Positions 1 through 5,079 of a stretch of 7,002 nt of DNA are shown one piece after another. The stretch spans positions 1-7,002 of the forward strand of contig CALZHS010000258.1 in NCBI GenBank assembly GCA_945787265.1. The letters are read 5' to 3'. The position numbers were made by a program, and so were the translations under genes. The notes under the pieces are model-generated. The model did not search any database. It was not told where the DNA came from and worked only from the letters and a program-made list of their open reading frames with translations. This DNA comes from an uncultured Gammaproteobacteria bacterium. Its GTDB lineage: Bacteria; Pseudomonadota; Gammaproteobacteria; GCA-001735895. Numbering within the stretch: position 1 is the stretch's first letter; the number at the start of each line of letters is the position of its first letter.

Positions 1-723
1 ATCCCCAACTGGGAATTCGGCGTGCTGGTGCAGTGTCGGGACCTGGCGCGCTCGATGCGCAACGACTTCAGTCGCTCGCAATCGCAGTCGGCCGAAGACG
101 AGGATTTGATCATTGCCGAGCCCAACTTTAACTTCGATAACGAGTCGTGGATTCTGCCGGCCACGGAAAATGTCTACGGCGAGGGTATTACCGCGCTTTA
201 CGGTTACCTCGGGCGACTGCAAAATCCGGGCGACCCGAATGCGCAGTTTTACGCGCGTGCGGACAACCTGCAGGAATGGCTCGGGCAGGTGGAAAAGCGA
301 CTCGGCAGCCTGTCGCAGCGCCTGAGCGCAAGCGTTGGCCAGGTGCGACTCAACACCGATCTCGCCGGCGATGCCGAGGCGGTACAATCGACGCGCACCA
401 GTTCCCAGGTCGAGGTTAAAACCCCCTGGGACGAAATCGACGACGTTTTTTACGAGGCCCGCGGCGCGTCATGGGCGCTGGTCCAGTTTTTGAAGGCGGT
501 GGAGCTGGATTTCGAACCGGTACTGCAAAAGAAAAATGCGCTGATCAGCCTGCGCCAGATCGTGCGCGAGCTCGAGGCGACCCAGGACGCTATCTGGAGC
601 CCGATCATTCTGAATGGCAGCGGCCTCGGCATTTTTGCCAATCACTCGCTGGTCATGGCGTCGTACATCTCACGTGCGAATGCCGCGGTTATCGATTTAC
701 GCAGCCTGCTGTCACAGGGTTAA
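1..723 (+). CDS. DUF2333-like protein, C-terminal part (5' end outside window)
   Basis: The frame is open from the first base of the window to a TAA at 721-723, giving 240 residues with no start inside that I trust; the GTG at 22 is internal. The visible part is soluble and largely helical, with a VYGEGITALYGYLGRL stretch, a probable coiled segment around EWLGQVEKRLGSLSQRLS, and a conserved-looking C-terminus (NHSLVMASYISRANAAVIDL). From memory this matches DUF2333, a family of unknown function found in gammaproteobacteria, usually about 100 residues longer with an N-terminal membrane anchor that would lie upstream of the window. Function is unknown. The gene is followed directly by a repeat array and no other gene shares its strand for 2 kb, so it is probably the last gene of its transcript. 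The coding call is certain; the family name is less so. Confidence 0.8.
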   Translation: MPNWEFGVLVQCRDLARSMRNDFSRSQSQSAEDEDLIIAEPNFNFDNESWILPATENVYGEGITALYGYLGRLQNPGDPNAQFYARADNLQEWLGQVEKRLGSLSQRLSASVGQVRLNTDLAGDAEAVQSTRTSSQVEVKTPWDEIDDVFYEARGASWALVQFLKAVELDFEPVLQKKNALISLRQIVRELEATQDAIWSPIILNGSGLGIFANHSLVMASYISRANAAVIDLRSLLSQG

Positions 724-814
724 ACCTCAATTCGACAAGGGATTCCGGCTTGCGCCGGAATGACGGGAGGTGGCCGCAGCACCCGGTAGCGAGTTGTCGA
801 TTGCCTGAATCAAC

Positions 815-860
815 ATCCCGGGTAATCGTAACGAAGTATCCCGGGTAATCGTAACGAAGT
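815..860. repeat. perfect 23-bp tandem duplication inside unit 1
   Basis: Bases 815-837 (ATCCCGGG...CGAAGT) are repeated exactly at 838-860. Unit 2 has this 23-mer only once, at the equivalent position, which accounts exactly for the 235 versus 212 bp difference. This suggests replication slippage after the larger duplication, or loss of one copy in unit 2. Confidence 0.92.
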
Positions 861-934
861 AATTCCCGAAATCGGACACCCGTCATGCCGGCCTCCGAGC
901 CGGCATCCATCTCGACACCTCCGAGGGAGTCAAC

Positions 935-956
935 CCGGGCTACGCCCGGCTGTTTT
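935..956 (+). terminator. possible terminator-like hairpin in unit 1
   Basis: A perfect 6-bp GC stem (CCGGGC/GCCCGG, loop TAC) at 935-949 is followed by CTGTTTT. The same structure recurs in unit 2 at 1147-1168. It could end transcription from the DUF2333-like gene. The T-run is short and the element belongs to the repeat, so its role is uncertain. Confidence 0.3.
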
Positions 957-974
957 ACTTAAAACCCCATCAAT

Positions 975-1186
975 GGATTCCGGCTTTCGCCGGAATGACG
1001 GGAGGTGGCCGCAGCATCCGGTAGCGAGTTGTTGATTGCCTGAATCAACATCCCGGGTAATCGTAACGAAGTAATTCCTGAAAGTGGGCACCCGTCATGC
1101 CGGCCTCCGAGCCGGCATCCATCTTGACACCTCCGAGGGAGTCAACCCGGGCTACGCCCGGCTGTTTTACTTAAAACCTCATCAAT
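975..1186. repeat. tandem REP-type repeat, unit 2 (212 bp)
   Basis: This is the second tandem unit, about 96% identical to unit 1 once the 23-bp insertion is set aside. It carries the outer REP hairpin at 975-1002 and the inverted REP at 1091-1120. An additional perfect stem-loop lies at 1031-1049 (GTTGATT/AATCAAC); the same stem has one mismatch in unit 1. The high identity points to recent tandem duplication or gene conversion. Confidence 0.9.
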
Positions 1187-1229
1187 GGATTCTGGCTTTT
1201 GCCGGAATGACGGGAGGTGGTCGCAGCAC
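1187..1229. repeat. partial third copy of the REP-type repeat
   Basis: The first 43 bases of the unit occur a third time, with the REP hairpin (ATTCTGGC/GCCGGAAT, one G-T pair) and the following GGAGGTGG-CGCAGCAC segment. Similarity stops abruptly at about 1229. The array is therefore two full units plus a fragment and ends on the same REP with which it begins. Confidence 0.85.
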
Positions 1230-1294
1230 GACCGTTATGTTACGAATTTGAGTGCCCGCTAACGATAAAAAGACGCTTAAGATTTGCCGCAAGC

Positions 1295-1579
1295 TCAATC
1301 GTCGCTTGGCGGCGCGAGTCTTACGCACGCGACGATGAGCTTCGACACATAGTCAGAAGGGTCGCGCGGGTCCAGCTCATCCCCTGCTTTTTCGACGGCC
1401 TCGATTCTGGCCCGCAGATTCGCCATGTGCGAATCTACAGGATACGCCTCCACGCCGGTTAACTTGCGAATGTCGGCAGAGACATTCGGGTCAGGGGCGA
1501 AGTCCAGCCTGCTTTCATCAACCTGCCTCAAGAGGTCAAGGGCTCTTCCCAGGTCGGCCAATAGTGGAGTACGTGCCAT
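1295..1579 (-). CDS. orphan small protein, 94 residues
   Basis: I do not recognise a family. The product is acidic and soluble, with no signal peptide or membrane segment, and looks mainly helical. Two amphipathic stretches stand out: TPLLADLGRALDLLRQVDES near the N-terminus and SHMANLRARIEAVEKAGDEL in the middle. A proline- and aspartate-rich segment (DPRDPSDYVSKLIVACV) comes near the end. The start is well supported: ATG at 1579-1577 has a GGGAG Shine-Dalgarno at 1590-1586 with 6-base spacing. A TATACT hexamer at 1618-1613 would place a promoter just upstream. The gene ends in the flank of the REP array and stands 103 bp downstream of the next minus-strand gene, with an inverted repeat between them. 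It is probably real; its function is unknown. Confidence 0.6.
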   Translation of the reverse strand: MARTPLLADLGRALDLLRQVDESRLDFAPDPNVSADIRKLTGVEAYPVDSHMANLRARIEAVEKAGDELDPRDPSDYVSKLIVACVRLAPPSDD

Positions 1580-1585
1580 GTTGCT

Positions 1586-1590
1586 CTCCC
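1586..1590 (-). promoter_or_regulatory. ribosome binding site of the 94-residue orphan
   Basis: GGGAG on the minus strand lies 6 bases before the ATG at 1579. It is the main argument that this unrecognised frame is translated and that the ATG is its start. Confidence 0.6.
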
Positions 1591-1612
1591 GTGATTCGGT
1601 AATTTCGCTGAC

Positions 1613-1656
1613 AGTATACCTTTTTCGGTCTCGGGCAAGGGACCAAACAGGTATAC
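1613..1656 (-). promoter_or_regulatory. inverted repeat with a -10-like hexamer upstream of the 94-residue orphan
   Basis: Two 8-bp arms, GTATACCT (1614-1621) and AGGTATAC (1649-1656), form a perfect inverted repeat; each also contains the palindrome GTATAC. Read on the minus strand, the arm nearer the gene overlaps TATACT (1618-1613), a good -10 hexamer about 35 bases before the start codon. No good -35 lies at 16-18 bp spacing. A weaker inner pairing (GGTC at 1627-1630 with GACC at 1641-1644) also exists. It may be an operator over a promoter, or a hairpin ending the upstream minus-strand gene. I favour the first because there is no T-run. Confidence 0.35.
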
Positions 1657-1682
1657 CGGCCCCCGATTAAGAAGCGTTGGTA

Positions 1683-2126
1683 TTATTCCTGATTACCCTC
1701 GGCAGCTTTTTCCGCTTCACGCTTTTTCCTGCGTCGTTCTTTACGCTGTTCCTCTTTTTCGCGCCGGCTTACCCTGCCATCCTGGTTAGTGTCAGCGGAA
1801 TCTGTATCAGCAGAATCCTCATCCGCGATCGGCGGTATTGCCGGTACGGATTCAGACTCTGCCGCAGACTCAGACTCAGGTACGGGGGCGGGTTGCGAAG
1901 ATGGCGGTACTTCGAATGAATCGCTCAAATTAGGTTTGGTTATTTCAACTTCTTTGCTGCCCTGTGTCGGTTTATCACTGAAAATAACGTTACCGTCGGC
2001 ATCGTAGGATTTATACACCTGGGCAAATGCAACACCCTTCAGGTTCGACAGCCCGAAGCAAAGCAGCCCAAAGCAAAGCAGCAAGTAAAACAGGTTCTTA
2101 TTGAGTAACTGACAACGCACCCGCAT
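1683..2126 (-). CDS. secreted DUF4124-domain protein with EF-hand-like loop and charged tail
   Basis: This is a 147-residue exported protein. Residues 1-35 form a signal peptide (hydrophobic core LFYLLLCFGLLCFGL, cleavage likely after AFA at 35). Residues 36-62 match the DUF4124 pattern (VYKSYDADGNVIFSDKP), a short envelope-associated domain of unknown function. A low-complexity linker rich in Ser, Glu, Pro and Asp follows (about 65-111). Residues 112-123 (DTNQDGRVSRRE) have the EF-hand calcium-loop pattern, with D112, N114, D116, G117, V119, S120 and E123. The end (121-142) is a run of Lys, Arg and Glu that should be a charged helix. The ATG at 2126 has no clear Shine-Dalgarno; the signal peptide supports a start at or very near it. 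The domain assignment is fairly sure; calcium binding is inferred. Confidence 0.82.
   Translation of the reverse strand: MRVRCQLLNKNLFYLLLCFGLLCFGLSNLKGVAFAQVYKSYDADGNVIFSDKPTQGSKEVEITKPNLSDSFEVPPSSQPAPVPESESAAESESVPAIPPIADEDSADTDSADTNQDGRVSRREKEEQRKERRRKKREAEKAAEGNQE
2050..2079 (-). repeat. 15-bp tandem duplication in a signal-peptide coding region
   Basis: Bases 2050-2064 and 2065-2079 are the same 15-mer with one difference (G2055 versus A2070). They encode the doubled LCFGL-LCFGL of the DUF4124 protein's signal peptide. The in-frame duplication lengthens the hydrophobic core by five residues. Confidence 0.8.
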
Positions 2127-2266
2127 ATTTTATGTGGATAAGCGAGTATCAAAAAGTAATTTCGGTCTCTTTTTGGCCGAATAGCAACGCCGGCAGCACG
2201 CTCGCGGATTTTCGTTATTGAGAAAGCCGACTCAAGTAATTTTACCCGGACAATAGCCGAGCAGGT

Positions 2267-2485
2267 TTATCCCCGGAAATGCGCGAACAACAGCAGCAGG
2301 CCGGCAACAATGGGTAATATCGTGTAACCGAACATGTGGATGGAATGGCCCATTTTTTCACCATTACGTTCGATCAACAATTGCAGTTTTTCGATTTTTT
2401 CAGGTGCAGTCTTTCTCTGGATAAAGCAATATAGGCCGTAAACAATCGCCAGTACCCCGAGAATAAAATTAAAACCGATATCCAT
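2267..2485 (-). CDS. small two-helix membrane protein, 72 residues
   Basis: I do not recognise a family. From the ATG at 2485 the product is 72 residues with two probable membrane helices: about 5-22 (FNFILGVLAIVYGLYCFI) and about 50-68 (HMFGYTILPIVAGLLLLFA). They are joined by a basic, helical loop (QRKTAPEKIEKLQLLIERNG). The hairpin would leave the charged loop on one side of the inner membrane, probably the cytoplasmic side by the positive-inside rule. The frame continues upstream to an ATG at 2542 and a GTG at 2548. I chose 2485 because the first helix begins directly after it, but the Shine-Dalgarno is weak for every candidate. It lies divergent from the exported protein gene at 2693. 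The coherent topology makes it probably real. Confidence 0.6.
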   Translation of the reverse strand: MDIGFNFILGVLAIVYGLYCFIQRKTAPEKIEKLQLLIERNGEKMGHSIHMFGYTILPIVAGLLLLFAHFRG

Positions 2486-2680
2486 AACTCGACCATAGTA
2501 ACCCAGCTTAGCGGTGAACAATACTGCGAAAGCGCATTGCATGGTCACCGGCGCCTGTCGTCCATTGTTGGAAATCTTTTCTCGCTAGTTACATCAAAAG
2601 ACAAATCGAGAGCTGAGCAGATTATTGATCCATATCACAAAACAAAGATGCCGATAGGGGGATCATGTGAAAATCTGTTG

Positions 2681-2685
2681 GGAGG
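2681..2685 (+). promoter_or_regulatory. ribosome binding site fixing a GTG start
   Basis: A full GGAGG lies 7 bases before the GTG at 2693. It decides the start of the small exported protein: the frame is open back to 2537, but only the GTG has a Shine-Dalgarno, and it falls just before a signal peptide. Confidence 0.8.
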
Positions 2686-2692
2686 AATCCTG

Positions 2693-2944
2693 GTGAAACG
2701 GCACATCGTGCTAATAATAATAGTTTTACTCCTCGGGCTGTTTGTCGCATTCAGCGCGGCATCCCATCCGTATGAAGGCCCGCCTCACGAAGCACCAATG
2801 ACATTCATATTACACAAGACGGATGATGGAAGACCCGTTTACACGAACATCCCGAAAAAATGTTTCTCAAAAGGTCGGCTTACCTGCATCCAGCTCCATC
2901 CTGTATTCAATGGCCCCGGTACGATCGAGAAGCCCGAAAACTAG
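2693..2944 (+). CDS. small exported protein with two cysteines, 83 residues
   Basis: Starting at the GTG with its strong ribosome binding site, the product opens with a textbook signal peptide or membrane anchor (MKRHIVLIIIVLLLGLFVAF). Cleavage is plausible around SAA at 21-23. The mature part is about 60 residues. Its core (FILHKTDDGRPVYTNIPKKC at 38-57, then C65 and LHPVF at 68-72) contains a DG-x-x-VYTN-x-P strand reminiscent of DUF4124, and C57 and C65 could form a disulfide in the periplasm. I cannot name a family. No gene follows on its transcript until the RHH gene, which has its own promoter. The segment 2549-2692 before it holds no clear promoter that I can support. Confidence 0.72.
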   Translation: MKRHIVLIIIVLLLGLFVAFSAASHPYEGPPHEAPMTFILHKTDDGRPVYTNIPKKCFSKGRLTCIQLHPVFNGPGTIEKPEN

Positions 2945-3017
2945 ACTGTCCCGTCGATCACGACCATTCATAAGTACATTTGGCGGATCCCGGTGCGTTG
3001 AATCTTGCCGAAACAGT

Positions 3018-3046
3018 TTGAACCGGTGATATTAAGCGCTTATACT
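3018..3046 (+). promoter_or_regulatory. sigma70-type promoter of the RHH-kinase operon
   Basis: A -35 box TTGAAC (3018-3023) is separated by exactly 17 bases from a -10 box TATACT (3041-3046). Transcription would start near 3053, giving a leader of about 30 bases before the ATG at 3082. It is the best promoter match in the window, and its position shows that the RHH and kinase genes form their own transcription unit. Confidence 0.7.
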
Positions 3047-3058
3047 GCCACTGCAATT

Positions 3059-3080
3059 AATGTGTATCCAATGTAAACAC
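3059..3080 (+). promoter_or_regulatory. possible operator: short repeats between promoter and RHH gene
   Basis: AATGT occurs at 3059-3063 and again at 3070-3074, an 11-bp period of about one helical turn, within AATGTGTA and AATGTAAA. The stretch also has an imperfect inverted relation (GTGT at 3062-3065, ACAC at 3077-3080). RHH repressors often bind short repeats spaced by about one turn near their own promoter, so self-regulation is possible. The repeats are short enough to occur by chance. Confidence 0.25.
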
Positions 3081-3081
3081 G

Positions 3082-3294
3082 ATGGCAAAGACATCAGCCC
3101 TTCGCATTCGAATTGACCCTGGTTTGCATAGAAGGTTTCTCGACACCTGCAAAGCGCGTGACATACCAGCTTCACAAGTTTTGCGGGAGTATATGAGGCA
3201 GTTTGTGTCCACTCATGAACAAACTTCGCAGCCCGACTTTTTCATCGAGTCAAACGCCGCCGCGCGCGCATCAATCGAAAAGGATCCGGGTTAG
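3082..3294 (+). CDS. ribbon-helix-helix (Arc/MetJ/CopG-like) small DNA-binding protein
   Basis: This 70-residue protein has a ribbon-helix-helix pattern. A short strand (ALRIRID, 6-12) would pair with that of a second subunit and enter the DNA major groove. A first helix (PGLHRRFLDTCKARD, 13-27) and a second helix (PASQVLREYMRQFVS, 29-43) follow. The tail (44-70) is polar and probably flexible, as in antitoxins of the RelB/DinJ or CopG type, where it contacts the partner. It is transcribed from the promoter at 3018-3046 and is followed after only 5 bases by the kinase gene, so the two should be co-expressed. The ATG has no strong Shine-Dalgarno. The fold assignment is fairly sure. Whether it is an antitoxin, a plain repressor, or a regulator tied to the kinase cannot be told from sequence. 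Confidence 0.8.
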   Translation: MAKTSALRIRIDPGLHRRFLDTCKARDIPASQVLREYMRQFVSTHEQTSQPDFFIESNAAARASIEKDPG

Positions 3295-3299
3295 GCGCC

Positions 3300-4559
3300 A
3301 TGGCAGATAGCCCTCAAATGATTGGAAAATACCAGGTTCGATCGTTGCTGGGCGAAGGGGGGATCGGCGTCGTTTACGAGGGATACGACCCCGACATCCA
3401 GCGCCGCGTTGCAATAAAGGTTCTGCATCCGCACCTGGTTAGCGGTAAGGCGGGTGAAGAACTGTTAGCGCGGTTCAAACGCGAGGCGATCTCGGCGGCA
3501 AGATGTATTCACCCCAACGTCGTCACTATCCTGGAGTATGGCCAGCACGAAAACCAGCCTTTCATCATTATGGAATACGTGCACGGGGTATCGGTGCACA
3601 GGCTCATTAAGCACAGGCTTAAACATGGACGCGGCATCAGTCTGAGGCGCGGCCTCTCGATCATATCGCAGCTGCTTGGAGCGCTACATACGGCACACAG
3701 ATTGAATATTGTTCACCGCGATGTCAAGGCTTCCAATGTCCTGATCGTAAACAAGAGTGGTCGTATCAAGTTGACCGATTTTGGCATGGCCAGGCTGATG
3801 GAGAACTCGGACTTGACGATGATCGGGAGCTTCATGGGCACGCCAAGGTACATGGCGCCGGAACTGAGGTTTGGACTGGAGGCCGATTGCCGTGCCGACG
3901 TATTCTCGGCGGCGAGGTTGTTCCTGGAGCTACTCAAAATGGTACCGGATAGCTCGCCTTTTCAACAGTCCAGTTTACCGGAAATTGCCAACATGCCTCC
4001 CGGAAACCGAATCGATTATGCGGCCACCTACCCTACCGCATTAATTCCGGTTGTGATCCGGGGACTAGAGGTTGATCGAGAGAAAAGGTATCAAACCGTG
4101 CTGGAATTCATGCAGGCAATAAAACGGGTACTACCCAGCCTGCAGCACAAGGCGGCGGCCTCTCCGGATCAAGTTGCCACGGTTAAAAGAGAATCGGTAC
4201 CGGATATCGGGCCAAGTGAAGACGAGCTCGATTCGATGACGGCCCTGCTGGTCGACATTGTCGGGCCTATTGCGACCATCATAATGGAAGAGCACGAAAC
4301 CAAAAGTGCATCGGCAAACAATTTGGCAATAGAGATTTCAAAAGAGATCCCGGAACAGGAAAAGCAGGAAGAGTTTCTCAAGCGCTGGGAAATGATGAGC
4401 ACATCGCGGCGAGAATTAATCAACAAAAAGAGGGCGGATAGTGCCCCGGATATGATAAGGCCGCATTCATTGCGGGACGAAGCACCGGATGTAGCTGGCA
4501 ATGATTTTCTGCACTACATTGGAACAATCGCAAAGTCATACTGGCGACACCATCGCTAA
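3300..4559 (+). CDS. soluble eukaryotic-type Ser/Thr protein kinase with separate C-terminal domain
   Basis: This 419-residue kinase transfers phosphate from ATP to Ser or Thr of protein substrates and has no membrane segment, so it should be cytoplasmic. The kinase domain spans about 9-275 and all key elements are present: glycine loop G18-E-G20-G-I-G23, K40 in VAIK, E62 in the C-helix, HRDVKASN with H139, R140, D141, K143 and N146, DFG at 160-162, an activation segment ending GTPRYMAPE (180-188), and D200 in the F-helix. A polar linker follows. A second domain lies at about 306-363 (LLVDIVGPIATIIMEE...EEFLKRW); it resembles a module often found at the C-terminus of bacterial kinases, which I recall as DUF8082. 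A basic tail ends in SYWRHHR. It follows the RHH gene by 5 bases with no strong Shine-Dalgarno, suggesting coupled translation. Kinase activity is well supported; the target is unknown. Confidence 0.93.
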   Translation: MADSPQMIGKYQVRSLLGEGGIGVVYEGYDPDIQRRVAIKVLHPHLVSGKAGEELLARFKREAISAARCIHPNVVTILEYGQHENQPFIIMEYVHGVSVHRLIKHRLKHGRGISLRRGLSIISQLLGALHTAHRLNIVHRDVKASNVLIVNKSGRIKLTDFGMARLMENSDLTMIGSFMGTPRYMAPELRFGLEADCRADVFSAARLFLELLKMVPDSSPFQQSSLPEIANMPPGNRIDYAATYPTALIPVVIRGLEVDREKRYQTVLEFMQAIKRVLPSLQHKAAASPDQVATVKRESVPDIGPSEDELDSMTALLVDIVGPIATIIMEEHETKSASANNLAIEISKEIPEQEKQEEFLKRWEMMSTSRRELINKKRADSAPDMIRPHSLRDEAPDVAGNDFLHYIGTIAKSYWRHHR

Positions 4560-4574
4560 ATCGACTTGAATATG

Positions 4575-4611
4575 GATTCGGAGTACAGACCGGAAGTTTC
4601 CGCGCCGAATC
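4575..4611. terminator. weak stem-loop between convergent genes
   Basis: The 111-bp gap between the convergent kinase and moaC genes holds a 7-bp inverted repeat, GATTCGG (4575-4581) and CCGAATC (4605-4611), with a small inner stem CGGA/TCCG. A second, one-mismatch hairpin lies at 4638-4661. Position suggests a bidirectional terminator, but neither is followed by a T-run. Confidence 0.3.
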
Positions 4612-4670
4612 GTTAGCAAAACCTGCTTGAATAGCTTGATTCCGCCTCGAGAGCCGGATTCTCGTGCAGC

Positions 4671-5066
4671 TTAGTCGCGCTTCCAGTGGCCGGACTTGCC
4701 GCCGGATTTTTCGAGCAGACGCACATCGCTGATGACCATACCGCGATCAACCGCCTTGCACATGTCGTAAATCGTCAGCAGGGTAACCTGCACCCCGGTC
4801 AGGGCTTCCATTTCGACACCGGTCTGGCCGGTGGTCTCGGCCGTGACGATGCATTCGATTGCGCAGGCGTCGAGATCGGTTTCGCCGACGCGCGCCACGC
4901 CGAGAACATCACCCTTCTTGTGCCCGCCCTGCTGGATCAGTTCGAGGGTTTCGGCCTGCATTACAATACGGCCTGAGGCAATCGCGCGCCTTGCGCTCGA
5001 TGGCTTGTCGGCGATATCGACCATGTGCGCTTCGCCGGCCTGGTTGAAATGGGTTAACTTGCTCAT
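4671..5066 (-). CDS. moaC: MoaC-like cyclic pyranopterin monophosphate synthase with internal deletion
   Basis: MoaC works with MoaA in the first stage of molybdenum cofactor synthesis, forming cyclic pyranopterin monophosphate in the cytoplasm. The N-terminus (SKLTHFNQAGEAHMVDI), HKKGDV with K51, TGVEMEALT (82-90), LTIYDMCKAV with D101 and K104, and LLEKSGGKSG near the end are all typical. The protein is 131 residues against about 160 usual. The loss lies in one place: after ARV (residue 60) the sequence jumps to GETDLDACAIEC, skipping about 30 residues that in the family hold AAKRT and LIPLCHPL, including the active-site His (His77 in E. coli). The frame is otherwise intact, with no stop or shift. 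It starts 13 bp after degQ and no clear Shine-Dalgarno is seen. Either this is an inactive or altered MoaC, or the assembly lost about 90 bp. Confidence 0.88.
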   Translation of the reverse strand: MSKLTHFNQAGEAHMVDIADKPSSARRAIASGRIVMQAETLELIQQGGHKKGDVLGVARVGETDLDACAIECIVTAETTGQTGVEMEALTGVQVTLLTIYDMCKAVDRGMVISDVRLLEKSGGKSGHWKRD

Positions 5067-5079
5067 GCGCGGAATTCTA

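Larger units (their letters stand above)
740..974. repeat. tandem REP-type repeat, unit 1 (235 bp)
   Basis: This is the first of two long tandem units. It opens with a REP-like hairpin (740-767: 8-bp stem ATTCCGGC/GCCGGAAT, 4-base loop, then TGACGGG). An inverted relative of the same element follows at 879-908 (CCCGTCATGCCGGC, stem ATGCCGGC/GCCGGCAT). The two REPs in opposite orientation resemble a bacterial interspersed mosaic element. A third hairpin with a GC-rich stem lies at 935-949. Unit 1 differs from unit 2 by about nine substitutions and a 23-bp internal duplication. Confidence 0.9.
724..1294. other. gene-free intergenic region holding a repeat array
   Basis: This 571-bp stretch holds no convincing gene. 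Bases 740-1229 are tandem copies of a hairpin-rich repeat, annotated separately. Short open frames cross the repeats on both strands, but they have no ribosome binding sites and their composition follows the repeats. In the last part (1230-1294) I see nothing recognisable apart from a T-rich run downstream of the minus-strand gene that ends at 1295. Confidence 0.8.

Noticed and set aside
740..1229. Repeats considered as a CRISPR array or insertion sequence
   Set aside because: The units are over 200 bp, lack unique spacers of constant length, and contain no transposase frame. The hairpins fit REP-type elements.
1217..1462. Plus-strand open frame opposite the 94-residue orphan
   Set aside because: It begins inside the partial repeat, has no supported ribosome binding site and shows no recognisable protein features, whereas the minus-strand frame has a good one.
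1623..2172. Shared 10-mer TTTCGGTCTC upstream of two minus-strand genes (near 1623 and 2163)
   Set aside because: It is a single short match with different surroundings, in two regions of similar composition, so not enough to call a common regulatory site.
2537..2692. Longer N-terminus for the 83-residue exported protein
   Set aside because: The upstream extension is polar, has no ribosome binding site, and would bury the signal peptide; GGAGG before the GTG at 2693 decides the start.
4671..5066. moaC as a frameshifted pseudogene
   Set aside because: Both conserved halves are in the same frame with no stop or shift; the defect is one in-frame gap, so I keep it as a CDS with doubtful activity.
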